This document shows, piece by piece, positions 56,278 through 64,000 of a stretch of DNA of 64,000 nucleotides. Position 1 is the first letter of the stretch. Each line of letters begins with the position of its first letter. The translations under genes were made by a program, and so were the position numbers. Source of the DNA: Polynucleobacter sp. 15G-AUS-farblos (GTDB taxonomy: Bacteria; Pseudomonadota; Gammaproteobacteria; Burkholderiales; Burkholderiaceae). The stretch is taken from assembly GCF_018882445.1 (NCBI RefSeq), contig NZ_JACVOM010000001.1, positions 434,001 to 498,000 of the forward strand, written 5' to 3'. The notes beneath the pieces are model-generated. The model was not told the origin of the DNA. It did not search any database and saw nothing but the letters and a program-made list of their open reading frames with translations.

Positions 56278-56718
56278 TTACCCAAGCACTAATACTGGCA
56301 AAGTCGAATGCACGATCACTTCATGTGTTTCGCTTCCAAGTAATAAACCCTTAATACCAGTCCGCTTATGCGAGGCCATCACGATAACGTCCGCCTTCAC
56401 TTTTTTAGCAGCATCCAAGATGCCCGCAGATAAATTGGAGTTGGAAACCTGTAAGGATTTCGCTTTAACATTAGCTCCAAGAGCAGTAGCAGCCTTCTTA
56501 AATACATCCTGCGCATAGGCAGCACATACTTTTTGATGATCCTTTTGGGTAATGCCATAGCCCATCGTGCTATCGGAATAGACCATTGGGGGCATGGGAT
56601 CGGAGACATAAACTAGTGTCACCGCAGCTTTATCTGCAATGGCAAGTTGAGCCACTTTTTTGAGAGATTTTTTACTTACATCTGAACCATCCACTGGTAC
56701 CAATAAATGCTTAAACAT
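56278..56718 (-). CDS. Universal stress protein (UspA family)
   Basis: Single-domain Usp (146 aa). The N-terminal strand MFKHLLVPVDGSDVSKKSLK carries the conserved Asp, and the ATP-binding pattern is in MASHKRTGIKGLLLGSETHEVIVHSTLPVLVL at the C-terminus (Gly-2-Gly-x-Gly(S) type). ATP binding is therefore likely. A good ribosome site (AGGGAG) precedes it. It is divergent from the DUF2177 gene. Confidence 0.93.
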   Translation of the reverse strand: MFKHLLVPVDGSDVSKKSLKKVAQLAIADKAAVTLVYVSDPMPPMVYSDSTMGYGITQKDHQKVCAAYAQDVFKKAATALGANVKAKSLQVSNSNLSAGILDAAKKVKADVIVMASHKRTGIKGLLLGSETHEVIVHSTLPVLVLG

Positions 56719-56806
56719 ATCAACTCCCTTTAAATTGAACTACTAATTCACTCCATACATCATAATGCTTATTATTCATGTAACAAAGCACAAAAGGGTA
56801 AATTAA

Positions 56807-57208
56807 ATGCTCAAGTATTTGACGCTCTATCTTTCTTTTCTGGTTACGCTAATTGCGATCGACCTCATCTGGTTGCTTGGTATTGCCAAGAATCTCTATC
56901 AACAAGAAATGGGTAGTCTGATGGCTAGCGAGCCAAAGTTACTTGCCGGCCTAGCCTTCTATGCTCTTTATGCCCTTGGAGTCACCATCTTCGTCTTGGT
57001 GCCGGCACTCTCTAAGCAATCTTGGATATATGCAGTGCAATATGGCGCATTATTTGGCTTCTTTTGTTATATGACCTACGACCTTACCAATCTCGCCGTC
57101 ATACGAGATTTCCCCACTAGATTAGCTTTTATTGACATGGCTTGGGGCAGCGCGGTCACTGCAGTAACTGCGGGCTTTGCCTATTGGGTAGGAAACCGAA
57201 TTTCGTAA
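56807..57208 (+). CDS. DUF2177 family membrane protein
   Basis: Four-helix membrane protein (133 aa) with the family pattern: IDLIWLLGIAKNLYQQEMG near 18-36, AFYALYALGVTIFVLVPAL near 51-69, GALFGFFCYMTYDLTNLAVI near 81-100, and DMAWGSAVTAVTA near 110-122. Function of this family is unknown. It has a weak AAAAGGG ribosome site and lies 31 bp before the SulP gene. Confidence 0.88.
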   Translation: MLKYLTLYLSFLVTLIAIDLIWLLGIAKNLYQQEMGSLMASEPKLLAGLAFYALYALGVTIFVLVPALSKQSWIYAVQYGALFGFFCYMTYDLTNLAVIRDFPTRLAFIDMAWGSAVTAVTAGFAYWVGNRIS

Positions 57209-57239
57209 TCGAGTTTTAATCTTCGATTAAATTCTATTT

Positions 57240-58868
57240 ATGTTTTTTCACCCCAAAATATTAGATGCTTTCCAAGGCTATAACCGTAAATTATTTACGA
57301 GGGATGTACTCGCAGGTATTACCGTTGGCATCGTAGCGCTACCCCTTGCAATGGCCTTTGCGATTGCAAGTGGACTCAAACCTGAAGCAGGTATTTTTAC
57401 TGCCATTCTGGCGGGCGGACTCATCTCCCTTCTTGGTGGAAGCAGAGTACAAATTGGCGGACCTGCAGGCGCATTTATTGTGATTGTGTATGGCATTGTT
57501 GAGCGCTATGGTGTGCCTAATCTCTTATTAGCGACTGCAATGTCAGGCGTCTTTCTATTCTTAATGGGCGTATTTCGTCTTGGTACCTTAGTACGCTTTA
57601 TTCCCATTGCTGTGATTATTGGATTTACCAACGGCATCGCCTTTTTAATTGGGCTATCGCAAATCAAAGACTTCTTTGGGCTGAAAATTGACAAAATGCC
57701 AGCCCAATTTTTTCAAGCGCTTCAAGCCCTTTACCAAGCGGCAGATACGGTTAATTTAGTCGCCCTTCTTTTGGCTTGCGCAAGTCTTGCAGTTCTCATT
57801 GTCTGGCGATTATCTCGACATCGCTTAGGTTGGCTCTCGCACATTCCTGGTACGGTTGTGGCGATGATTTTGGCAACGATTGCTACTGCCTTATTTGATC
57901 TCCCTGTTGACACCATTGGCAGTCGCTTTGGCGGCATACCTTCTGGCTTACCGCATTTTGAGTGGCTCCCTATCAGTTGGGATACCGCTCAATTTATGGT
58001 GATACCTGCGCTTACCCTGGCCTTGCTTGGTGCGATAGAGTCCCTGCTCTGTGCGCGTATCGCTGATGGCTTAATTCATGATCGACATGACTCCAACCAA
58101 GAGCTCATGGCACAAGGGGTAGCCAATTTGGTAACGCCTTTTTTTGGTGGAATGCCTGCCACCGGAACAATTGCCCGCACTGTAACCAATGTTGAAAGTG
58201 GAGGCAACACACCTATTGCAGGAATCGTACATGCACTAACATTGCTGATCATTATCTTGTTTGCAGCTCCATTGGCAAAAAGCATTCCCCTAGCGAGTCT
58301 TGCAGCGATATTGATGTACGTTGCCTGGAATATGGGTGAATGGAGAAAGTTTATCGATCTCAAGCAATTCCGCCTACCTTACCGCATTACGATCCTGAGT
58401 GTTTTCCTATTAACCGTCATCCTTGATTTGACTGTAGCAGTTCAAGTAGGTCTGCTGATCGCGTTTATTACTTTTATTTATCGAATTTCTAGCCTCTCTC
58501 GGTGTGAGCGCGCCGAAGGTAAAGATTTTGCAGCTCTCGCGAATCTGCAAGGCCGCATAGATGCTTATCGCATTTATGGTGCGATCTTTTTTGGCGCAGT
58601 AAAGCTTCTTGAAAAGATTGAAGAAAATTTACCATCTCAAACGCTCTTGCTGGATCTGAAGAATGTGATTTATGTCGACACCTCGGGCATGGACACGATT
58701 ATGGAACTGGCTCACCTTTGCAAGATTCGAAATATTAAATTGATTATTTGCGGACTAGATCATCAACCCTTAGAGATGGCGCAACGTAGTGGCTTCTTGG
58801 AAATTATTCCCAAGGATTGCTTATGCCCTGACCTCTATAGCGGAATCGAACTGGCTACTAGTTATTAA
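57240..58868 (+). CDS. SulP family anion transporter with STAS domain
   Basis: SLC26/SulP transporter (542 aa): a 14-helix transport part with GITVGIVALPLAMAFAIASG near 28-47 and GGPAGAFIVIVYGIVERYG near 73-91, and a C-terminal STAS domain (about 435-530) with LLLDLKNVIYVDTSGMDTI. Homologues move sulfate, bicarbonate or C4-dicarboxylates. No carbonic anhydrase or sulfate-assimilation gene is adjacent, so the substrate stays open. Confidence 0.92.
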   Translation: MFFHPKILDAFQGYNRKLFTRDVLAGITVGIVALPLAMAFAIASGLKPEAGIFTAILAGGLISLLGGSRVQIGGPAGAFIVIVYGIVERYGVPNLLLATAMSGVFLFLMGVFRLGTLVRFIPIAVIIGFTNGIAFLIGLSQIKDFFGLKIDKMPAQFFQALQALYQAADTVNLVALLLACASLAVLIVWRLSRHRLGWLSHIPGTVVAMILATIATALFDLPVDTIGSRFGGIPSGLPHFEWLPISWDTAQFMVIPALTLALLGAIESLLCARIADGLIHDRHDSNQELMAQGVANLVTPFFGGMPATGTIARTVTNVESGGNTPIAGIVHALTLLIIILFAAPLAKSIPLASLAAILMYVAWNMGEWRKFIDLKQFRLPYRITILSVFLLTVILDLTVAVQVGLLIAFITFIYRISSLSRCERAEGKDFAALANLQGRIDAYRIYGAIFFGAVKLLEKIEENLPSQTLLLDLKNVIYVDTSGMDTIMELAHLCKIRNIKLIICGLDHQPLEMAQRSGFLEIIPKDCLCPDLYSGIELATSY

Positions 58869-58878
58869 GTTGGTGAAC

Positions 58879-59598
58879 TTAAGATATACAAAAGCCACCT
58901 TTTAATAAAGCCTCAGGCAAAACCCAAGCGCGATATAAACCAAAGCCGCCTGCAATAAAGAGCAGCGCCGCAGCCAAATATCGAACCCAAAGATATTGGC
59001 CAAACTGAGTGAGTGCCGCAGAAAATTTAGAAATCAGCAGTAAGTTTGGCAAAGTACCCAAACCAAATGCCAACATTAGCGCGGCACCTGTCCAAATATC
59101 CCCCGATAAGAATGCAAGAGGAAGGACGCTATAAACCAAACCGCATGGCACCAAGCCCCAGAGCATCCCACTAAACCAACGGGATGGTCCACTTGCAACA
59201 CCGCCTAAATATTTAGCCCAAATGCCTGCCACTTTAGATCCAAGCCACTTACCCAGCAAGAGACCTTGAGCATCACCCGCGCGCAGAAGACGAATACCCA
59301 TGAATATCAGAATTAAAGAAGTTAAAGCAAAGAGGGGTCTTTGAATAGGGAGCCAGCTCTGCTGCCAAACAATCACGCCAATCCCTGCAGCAGCAGCCCC
59401 AAGAAATGTATAGGTCGTAATGCGACCCAAGTGCATCACTAGCTGTAGGTAAAAAAGCTCTGATTTAGGCCTTAATGGGCTCTCCAGGGTGATTGGACGC
59501 TCAATTGCGGCAGCTATCCCTCCGCACATCAGAGCGCAGTGCCACCCGCTTACCAAGGCACCTAAAAATACTGCCAGTAGCAGGCTAGTCGTTAACAT
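58879..59598 (-). CDS. TauE/SafE-like membrane protein of the DsbD_2 group, probable cbb3 assembly factor
   Basis: Six-helix protein (239 aa) with H20-C21-x-x-x-C25 in SGWHCALMCGGIAAAI and C152 in GLVPCGLVYSVLP. Paired Cys in transmembrane helices are the hallmark of the CcdA/DsbD-like group and can carry thiols or copper. Databases label it sulfite exporter TauE/SafE. Its position beside fnr and the cco genes suggests a role in cytochrome oxidase assembly, such as heme or copper delivery. That is inference from context. Confidence 0.82.
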   Translation of the reverse strand: MLTTSLLLAVFLGALVSGWHCALMCGGIAAAIERPITLESPLRPKSELFYLQLVMHLGRITTYTFLGAAAAGIGVIVWQQSWLPIQRPLFALTSLILIFMGIRLLRAGDAQGLLLGKWLGSKVAGIWAKYLGGVASGPSRWFSGMLWGLVPCGLVYSVLPLAFLSGDIWTGAALMLAFGLGTLPNLLLISKFSAALTQFGQYLWVRYLAAALLFIAGGFGLYRAWVLPEALLKGGFCIS

Positions 59599-59675
59599 TA
59601 ATCCACCAAAAGGGACTGTAAAAAACCGGTTTCTTCACCTATATAGAATAAACTGTCTACTAAAGAAGCCTCAAG

Positions 59676-60446
59676 ATGAATTACAAACCTACCGATTCTC
59701 CAACAAGCAAATGCTCAGTCTGTGTTTTGGGACAGTTTTGCCTTCCGGTTGGACTCAATAGCAGCGACGTTAGCAAAGTAGACGCCCTGATTAAAGAACG
59801 TGTACATCTTCAGAAAGGTGAAAGCCTCTATCGCCATGGAGATCCACTGAGCTCAGTCTATAGCGTGCGCTTTGGAACACTCAAAACAGAATACTGCTTA
59901 CAAGATGGTCGCCAGCAAGTCATCGGCTTTCATATTCCTGGAGAAATATTAGGCTTAGATGGCATTGGCGAAGGTCATTACCAATCGGATGCTATCGCCC
60001 TTGAAGAAAGTGAAGTTTGTATCATTCGTTACGAAGCGTTTGAAGACTTAGCGCGACAAATCCCTGTTTTGCAAAATCAGTTTCATAAGATTATGAGTCG
60101 AGAGCTGACTCAAGATCAGCGTCACCTACTCTCATTGGGCACGATGCGAGCGGAAGAACGTTTAGCGGCTTTTTTATTAAATCTCTCACAACGATTGGCC
60201 GCCCGCGGCTATCTCAATAATGAATTTGATTTACGCATGAGTCGCGTTGAGATTGGTAGCTATTTGGGTATTCAGATTGAGACTGTAAGTCGTATGCTGT
60301 CACGCTTTGCTGAATCAGGGCTGATTCAAATCAAACAACGTCATATCAAACTCATTGATATGAATGGCTTGTATGAGTTAGCTGGGATCCCCAATCCTGA
60401 TAGATCCAGCTGCGTGAGTACTGATATCCCGGTAAAACACGCTTAA
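59676..60446 (+). CDS. fnr: Oxygen-sensing transcription regulator Fnr
   Basis: CRP/FNR regulator (256 aa) with a 4Fe-4S site. The N-terminal cysteines are C13, C16 and C22, and C115 in SEVCIIRYE matches the fourth ligand. The sensor beta-roll covers about 40-150, a dimer helix follows, and the helix-turn-helix near 195-225 contains RVEIGSYLGIQIETVSRML, with the Glu-x-x-Ser-Arg reading the TTGAT half-site. It faces the cbb3 locus convergently and is expected to control it; no TTGAT-N4-ATCAA box lies inside this window. Its stop shares TTAA with the neighbouring gene. Confidence 0.95.
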   Translation: MNYKPTDSPTSKCSVCVLGQFCLPVGLNSSDVSKVDALIKERVHLQKGESLYRHGDPLSSVYSVRFGTLKTEYCLQDGRQQVIGFHIPGEILGLDGIGEGHYQSDAIALEESEVCIIRYEAFEDLARQIPVLQNQFHKIMSRELTQDQRHLLSLGTMRAEERLAAFLLNLSQRLAARGYLNNEFDLRMSRVEIGSYLGIQIETVSRMLSRFAESGLIQIKQRHIKLIDMNGLYELAGIPNPDRSSCVSTDIPVKHA

Positions 60447-60703
60447 ATTAAGCCGCGATCAATTTCTTTGCTGTCTGGGGCCTCAATGCCAGGAAGAATA
60501 TAGGCAGTCAGGGCACTAGAAACCGCACAGAAAGTCCAAATCACAAAAAACCCAATGGTGTAAATACCTTCATCCGAGATCTCAGGATGATGGCCAAAGA
60601 ATAAAAGATCCTGAGGATGTATCACAGTAAAAAGTAAACCCTCTGCCATACCGGCCACTAAAAACGATGGCCACAAGATCCAAATCATTAGGCGGTATTT
60701 CAT
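60443..60703 (-). CDS. Small conserved membrane protein at the cbb3 locus, unknown
   Basis: An 86-aa protein with two hydrophobic segments (about 5-28 and 49-70): LMIWILWPSFLVAGMAEGLL and YTIGFFVIWTFCAVSSALTA. It overlaps the ccoH-like gene by four bases (ATGA), so it is translated with the assembly factors. It is too dissimilar to CcoS (no such N-terminus or metal motif) for me to name it. Similar small proteins seem to occur at this position in other Burkholderiales, from memory only. Confidence 0.75.
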   Translation of the reverse strand: MKYRLMIWILWPSFLVAGMAEGLLFTVIHPQDLLFFGHHPEISDEGIYTIGFFVIWTFCAVSSALTAYILPGIEAPDSKEIDRGLI

Positions 60704-60903
60704 TTACTGGCCTGCGATTCTTTCAACTGCTCTACTTTCAAGCCTTGCTTAATTACGCCGTCACGCAAAGGTTTATCAGCATATAAGTTGATGGCTAAAT
60801 AAATAGTAATGATGCAGCCAATCATCGCAACAGCTGGTCCGCTAATCAGCAACCATGGCCACAATTGCTTCCACCATGGCTTCGTTATTTGTTGTTCATT
60901 CAT
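60700..60903 (-). CDS. ccoH: FixH/CcoH-like cbb3 oxidase assembly protein
   Basis: A 67-aa protein with a cytosolic KPWWKQLWPWLL start, one transmembrane helix (about 14-35, ISGPAVAMIGCIITIYLAI) and the conserved NLYADKPLRDGVIKQGLKVE tail. It is shorter than classic FixH (about 160 aa), as in related betaproteobacteria. I start at the ATG at 60903 because GGAG lies nine bases ahead; the frame opens with TTG at 60927. It lies directly after ccoG. Confidence 0.8.
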   Translation of the reverse strand: MNEQQITKPWWKQLWPWLLISGPAVAMIGCIITIYLAINLYADKPLRDGVIKQGLKVEQLKESQASK

Positions 60904-60932
60904 CTGCATTTTCTCCATCTTATACAACTTGC

Positions 60933-62390
60933 TTAACGGGGAATAATAAAACTGGATTTTTCATCACGGGTACGAGTAATTGTTTGATCGCCTACTCGCT
61001 CTTGTGCAACAACATCAAAATGAATGGGGTAATTACCCGGGTTATTTTGACCAATATTAGTACTCACTTTGATGGGAAGCAATTGATTGCTTGCTGGTCC
61101 AACATCAATTTGTGTAATTTCATTACCTTGAGAATTCAGAATCTTCAAATCATCTAAGCCAGTAGCTTTGAGTTGAACCTTCATCGAATGCTCAGAAGCA
61201 TTCATGATCTGAATACGATAAATATTTTCAATCCGAACGCCCTCAACTTCACGTGCTAAGGCGCCACGATCGCGCATGATGTCTACACGTAATGGATTGC
61301 GGGTAGCCAAGGAGATCAAGAAGGCAGAAGCTAGCACTGTGATGAAAGCAGCATAGATCAATACTCTTGGACGAAGAATATGTCGGATAGCACTTTGATT
61401 TGATTCGCGATCTTCAATAGCACGCTCAGTGGTGTAGCGAATAAGTCCTTTTGGATAATCGACTTTTTCCATCACCTGATCGCAGGCATCAATACAGGCG
61501 CCACAACCGATGCACATATATTGCAGACCATCTCGAATATCAATTCCAGTAGGACATACCTGCACACAAATACTGCAATCTACGCAATCACCAAGCCCAA
61601 GAGAGCCATGATCTGCAGACTTATTACGGCTACCCCTAGGCTCACCGCGTACTTTGTCATACGTTACTAAGAAGGTATCTTTATCCACCATCACGCTTTG
61701 GAAGCGTGCATATGGGCACATATATTTACAGACTTGCTCACGCATGAAACCAGCGTTACCCCAAGTGGCAAAGCTATAGAAGCACAACCAAAAAGTTTGC
61801 CAAGGGCCCAAAGATAAATGCAAGAGCGAAGAACCTAGGGTTTCAATCGGGGTGAAATAGCCAATAAAGGTAAAGCCCGTCCAGAAGGCAATCACCAGCC
61901 ATAAGAAATGCTTAGTTAATTTCAGGCGCCATTTTTTAAGACTCCAAGGCCACTCTTCCCCATCTAAACGAATACGGGCAAAGCGATCGCCTTCAACCTT
62001 GCGCTCGATCCACATAAAGATTTCGGTATAAACCGTTTGTGGACAGGCGTAGCCACAAAATAAGCGGCCTGCTACCGCAGTAAATAGAAATAAGGCTAAT
62101 GCTGAAAGTATCAGCAAGAGCGTGAGATAGATGACATCCTGCGGCCAAAGGACAAGGCCAAAAATATAGAACTTACGCTGAACTAAATCAAAGAGAACGG
62201 CCTGGCGATCATTCCAACTCAGCCATGGTAAGCCATAGAACAACAGCTGTGTTGCAAATACCAGTATGAAACGCCAGCGGGCAAATAAACCCGATACGGA
62301 GCGAGGATAAATCTTGCGCCGGACCTCATACAGAGACTCCTCAATAACTTCTATTGGGACTGGCTTCCCACCCGGCGACTGTGCTGACAC
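60933..62390 (-). CDS. ccoG: Cytochrome cbb3 oxidase assembly ferredoxin CcoG (FixG/RdxA)
   Basis: Membrane iron-sulfur protein (485 aa) that reduces copper for cbb3 assembly. Five helices carry a CGYACPQTVYTEIFMWIE segment near 112-129 and two 4Fe-4S sites in CVDCSICVQVCPTGID and CIGCGACIDACDQVM near 258-300; a C-terminal periplasmic immunoglobulin-like domain follows from about 360. The start is GTG at 62390, three bases after the ccoP stop. The classic partner copper ATPase CcoI is not in this window. Confidence 0.95.
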   Translation of the reverse strand: MSAQSPGGKPVPIEVIEESLYEVRRKIYPRSVSGLFARWRFILVFATQLLFYGLPWLSWNDRQAVLFDLVQRKFYIFGLVLWPQDVIYLTLLLILSALALFLFTAVAGRLFCGYACPQTVYTEIFMWIERKVEGDRFARIRLDGEEWPWSLKKWRLKLTKHFLWLVIAFWTGFTFIGYFTPIETLGSSLLHLSLGPWQTFWLCFYSFATWGNAGFMREQVCKYMCPYARFQSVMVDKDTFLVTYDKVRGEPRGSRNKSADHGSLGLGDCVDCSICVQVCPTGIDIRDGLQYMCIGCGACIDACDQVMEKVDYPKGLIRYTTERAIEDRESNQSAIRHILRPRVLIYAAFITVLASAFLISLATRNPLRVDIMRDRGALAREVEGVRIENIYRIQIMNASEHSMKVQLKATGLDDLKILNSQGNEITQIDVGPASNQLLPIKVSTNIGQNNPGNYPIHFDVVAQERVGDQTITRTRDEKSSFIIPR

Positions 62391-62393
62391 TGA

Positions 62394-63317
62394 TTACTTT
62401 GCTGCTGGCTGCTTGTTATTAGACAAGCCCCAAACATAGGCGGTTAGCAAATGAATCTTCTCAGGACTCAGCACTTTGTCCTGCGATGGCATCATCGCCA
62501 TGCGACCCTTAGTTAGGGTTTCAATAATTGCAGCCTCAGAGCCACCATATAACCAAGTCTTATCGGTTAAGTTAGGAGCACCTAAAGCAATATTGCCTTT
62601 GCCATCTGCGCCATGACAAGCCACGCAATTGGCTTTGAATAATTCTGCGCCACGAGTGACTTTTGCATCATCAGCAGGCAGACCAGACAAACTACGAACG
62701 TAGTTGGCTAAATCTACAATCTGTGCACTTTCTAGATGTCCATATGCAGGCATCACTCCATTGCGGCCGTTAATCAGCGTTGTCTTAATATTTTCAGGAG
62801 ATCCGCCGTAGAGCCAGTCACCGTCAGTTAAATTTGGAAAGCCTTTAGCGCCACCGGCATCAGAGCCATGGCATTGTGCGCAGGAGTTTAAGAATAGACG
62901 TTGTCCCATCTCACGGGCTTTTGGGTCGGCAGCAACTTGCTCAATATCCATCTTGACGTATTTGGCATAGACCGGCTTTAACTCATCATTAGCAGTAGTC
63001 ATGGATTGCATCAAAGCACCGTCAGTGCTGTAGCCTAATACACCAGGGAAAGATCCGAGCCCAGGAAACAAGACCAAATAAACTAAACCAAACACGCAAG
63101 AGAGTAAAAACATCCACATCCACCAGCGTGGGAGTGGATTATTTAGCTCACGTAAGTCACCATCCCAAACATGACCTGTATCAGCAACCGCACCATCTGC
63201 CGTATGCACCACTTTAGCTTTACGCTGTGAAAATAATAGCCATACACACCAAACAATACCTACCAATGAAACTAGTGCGATGTAGCTACTCCAACCGCTG
63301 CTAAAAAAGTCACTCAT
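62394..63317 (-). CDS. ccoP: Cytochrome c oxidase cbb3-type subunit III
   Basis: Membrane-anchored diheme cytochrome (307 aa). An N-terminal helix pair (about 12-30 and 66-87) is followed by two heme c domains, C146-A-Q-C149-H150 and C231-V-A-C234-H235, each with a downstream Met ligand region. The FixP_N segment LNNPLPRWWMWMFLLSC near 58-74 is typical. Its ATG overlaps the ccoQ stop in ATGA. Confidence 0.97.
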   Translation of the reverse strand: MSDFFSSGWSSYIALVSLVGIVWCVWLLFSQRKAKVVHTADGAVADTGHVWDGDLRELNNPLPRWWMWMFLLSCVFGLVYLVLFPGLGSFPGVLGYSTDGALMQSMTTANDELKPVYAKYVKMDIEQVAADPKAREMGQRLFLNSCAQCHGSDAGGAKGFPNLTDGDWLYGGSPENIKTTLINGRNGVMPAYGHLESAQIVDLANYVRSLSGLPADDAKVTRGAELFKANCVACHGADGKGNIALGAPNLTDKTWLYGGSEAAIIETLTKGRMAMMPSQDKVLSPEKIHLLTAYVWGLSNNKQPAAK

Positions 63318-63481
63318 GATTTATCCTTACTGAATTCATCCGGAAGATCAAATGGAAGCTCCGCAGATTCCTGGTTTGCTTTTTTTCTACCTGGAGACCA
63401 AGCCCACCAAACAATTCCTACAAAAAAAATAAGTCCAATAACTGTAGAAAATGCTGAAAGATAAGGTGTGATCTGTTCCAT
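63314..63481 (-). CDS. ccoQ: Cytochrome c oxidase cbb3-type subunit IV
   Basis: A 55-residue membrane peptide: one helix near 8-27 (LSAFSTVIGLIFFVGIVWW), then WAWSPGRKKANQESAELPFD and DLPDEF, the usual CcoQ tail. It stabilises the cbb3 complex. It lies 34 bp after ccoO and its TGA stop overlaps the ccoP start. Confidence 0.92.
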   Translation of the reverse strand: MEQITPYLSAFSTVIGLIFFVGIVWWAWSPGRKKANQESAELPFDLPDEFSKDKS

Positions 63482-63515
63482 TTGATTTATATCGTTCTAA
63501 TTAAAATGCTATTCC

Positions 63516-64000
63516 TTACTTGGCAACCACTTCATCAACCATGATGTAGCGACGAGAAATACCAAGCCCTTGGAGGTATGCAATCAAAGCATCCTCTTCT
63601 GTCTTGCCTTCTAATTCCTTGGGTGCATTTGCAATCATTTCCTCTGTATAAGGAACACCCAAGCGGGTCATGGCAATCATATGAGATTGGATTGAAGAAG
63701 TATCAGCAGCATTCTTCTGCAACCATGGGTAACCAGGCATATTGGACTCTGGTACCACATCACGTGGATTGCGCAAGTGGATACGATGCCAATCATCTGA
63801 ATAACGAGCACCTACACGAGCCAAGTCTGGACCAGTACGCTTACTACCCCAAAGGAATGGATGGTCAAATACAGACTCGCCGGCCAATGAATAAGGGCCG
63901 TAACGCTCCACTTCCGAACGCAGAGTACGAATCTGCTGTGAATGACACCCAACACAGCCTTCACGCTGATAAATATCACGCCCAGCCAAACGCAGAGCTG
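63516..64000 (-). CDS. ccoO: Cytochrome c oxidase cbb3-type subunit II, N-terminus cut by window edge
   Basis: The last 161 residues of CcoO, continuing past the right edge: [20 protein letters not shown] includes the heme motif CVGCH, and [20 protein letters not shown] holds the conserved region that follows. A Met axial ligand is likely in [11 protein letters not shown]. The TTG near 63989 is an internal Leu codon, not a start. It transfers electrons from CcoP to the catalytic subunit CcoN, which should lie outside the window. Confidence 0.95.
   Translation of the reverse strand, partial: ALRLAGRDIYQREGCVGCHSQQIRTLRSEVERYGPYSLAGESVFDHPFLWGSKRTGPDLARVGARYSDDWHRIHLRNPRDVVPESNMPGYPWLQKNAADTSSIQSHMIAMTRLGVPYTEEMIANAPKELEGKTEEDALIAYLQGLGISRRYIMVDEVVAK

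Overview
This window looks like chromosomal DNA of a free-living betaproteobacterium of the Burkholderiaceae, most likely Polynucleobacter or a close relative. The grounds are the gene order gyrA-serC-pheA-hisC-tyrA-aroA-cmk-rpsA-ihfB-lapB-ugd-rfaE1-hldD, a tmRNA with the tag ANDERYALAA, moderate GC, very short intergenic gaps, and many Bug/TctC-type solute-binding proteins. The genus is an inference from recognition, not from a database search. I see no phage, insertion sequence, integrase, CRISPR array or tRNA gene.

Layout: (1) 1-5.4 kb, minus strand: a fatty-acyl catabolic operon (HDAC-family deacetylase, acyl-CoA ligase, EtfB, EtfA, acyl-CoA dehydrogenase cut by the left edge). (2) 5.4-6.7 kb: a lipoprotein lytic transglycosylase. 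(3) 6.7-24.8 kb, minus strand: a housekeeping block running from gyrA through serine, aromatic and histidine biosynthesis genes, cmk, rpsA, ihfB and lapB to ugd, the ADP-heptose genes, a hydrolase, comEA and cysM. (4) 25-27.5 kb, plus strand: an OmpA-like protein, ubiG, gph and tmRNA. (5) 27.5-30.5 kb, minus strand: tonB-hemP-TonB-dependent receptor, an iron or heme uptake operon; hemP starts with TTG. (6) 30.6-42.6 kb: accessory metabolism (methyltransferase, pirin, carboxymuconolactone-decarboxylase-like protein, two orphan Bug binding proteins, TrhO, an MmgE/PrpD protein, a 2-hydroxyacid dehydrogenase, a split chromate transporter, and a complete tctCBA operon). (7) 42.7-47.4 kb: crcB, an extradiol dioxygenase and two small unannotated genes, divergent from a site-2 protease; then cytochrome c', a cytochrome b561 and an MFS exporter. 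(8) 47.4-54.6 kb: a carboxylic or sugar-acid utilisation island (3-hydroxyacyl-CoA dehydrogenase, 2-hydroxyacid dehydrogenase, DHDPS-family aldolase, TAXI-TRAP transporter, enolase-superfamily enzyme). (9) 54.8-58.9 kb: an M23 peptidase, universal stress protein, DUF2177 and SulP. (10) 58.9-64 kb: a microaerobic respiration locus, with fnr opposed to the cbb3 oxidase genes ccoO(partial)-ccoQ-ccoP-ccoG-ccoH and two membrane proteins.

The working picture is an aerobic or microaerobic freshwater heterotroph living on small carboxylic acids, with a compact genome. Compactness shows directly: translationally coupled ATGA or GTGA overlaps, three convergent gene pairs sharing one palindromic stop tetranucleotide, and several genes with a -10-like hexamer six bases before the start codon and no Shine-Dalgarno. 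The most novel material is small: the TTG-started hemP, a 45-residue membrane protein and a 55-residue Pro/Gly/Lys protein beside a site-2 protease, an 86-residue membrane protein at the cbb3 locus, and a hairpin in a leader without Shine-Dalgarno before rpsA. I found no clearly new multi-gene defence or mobile system.
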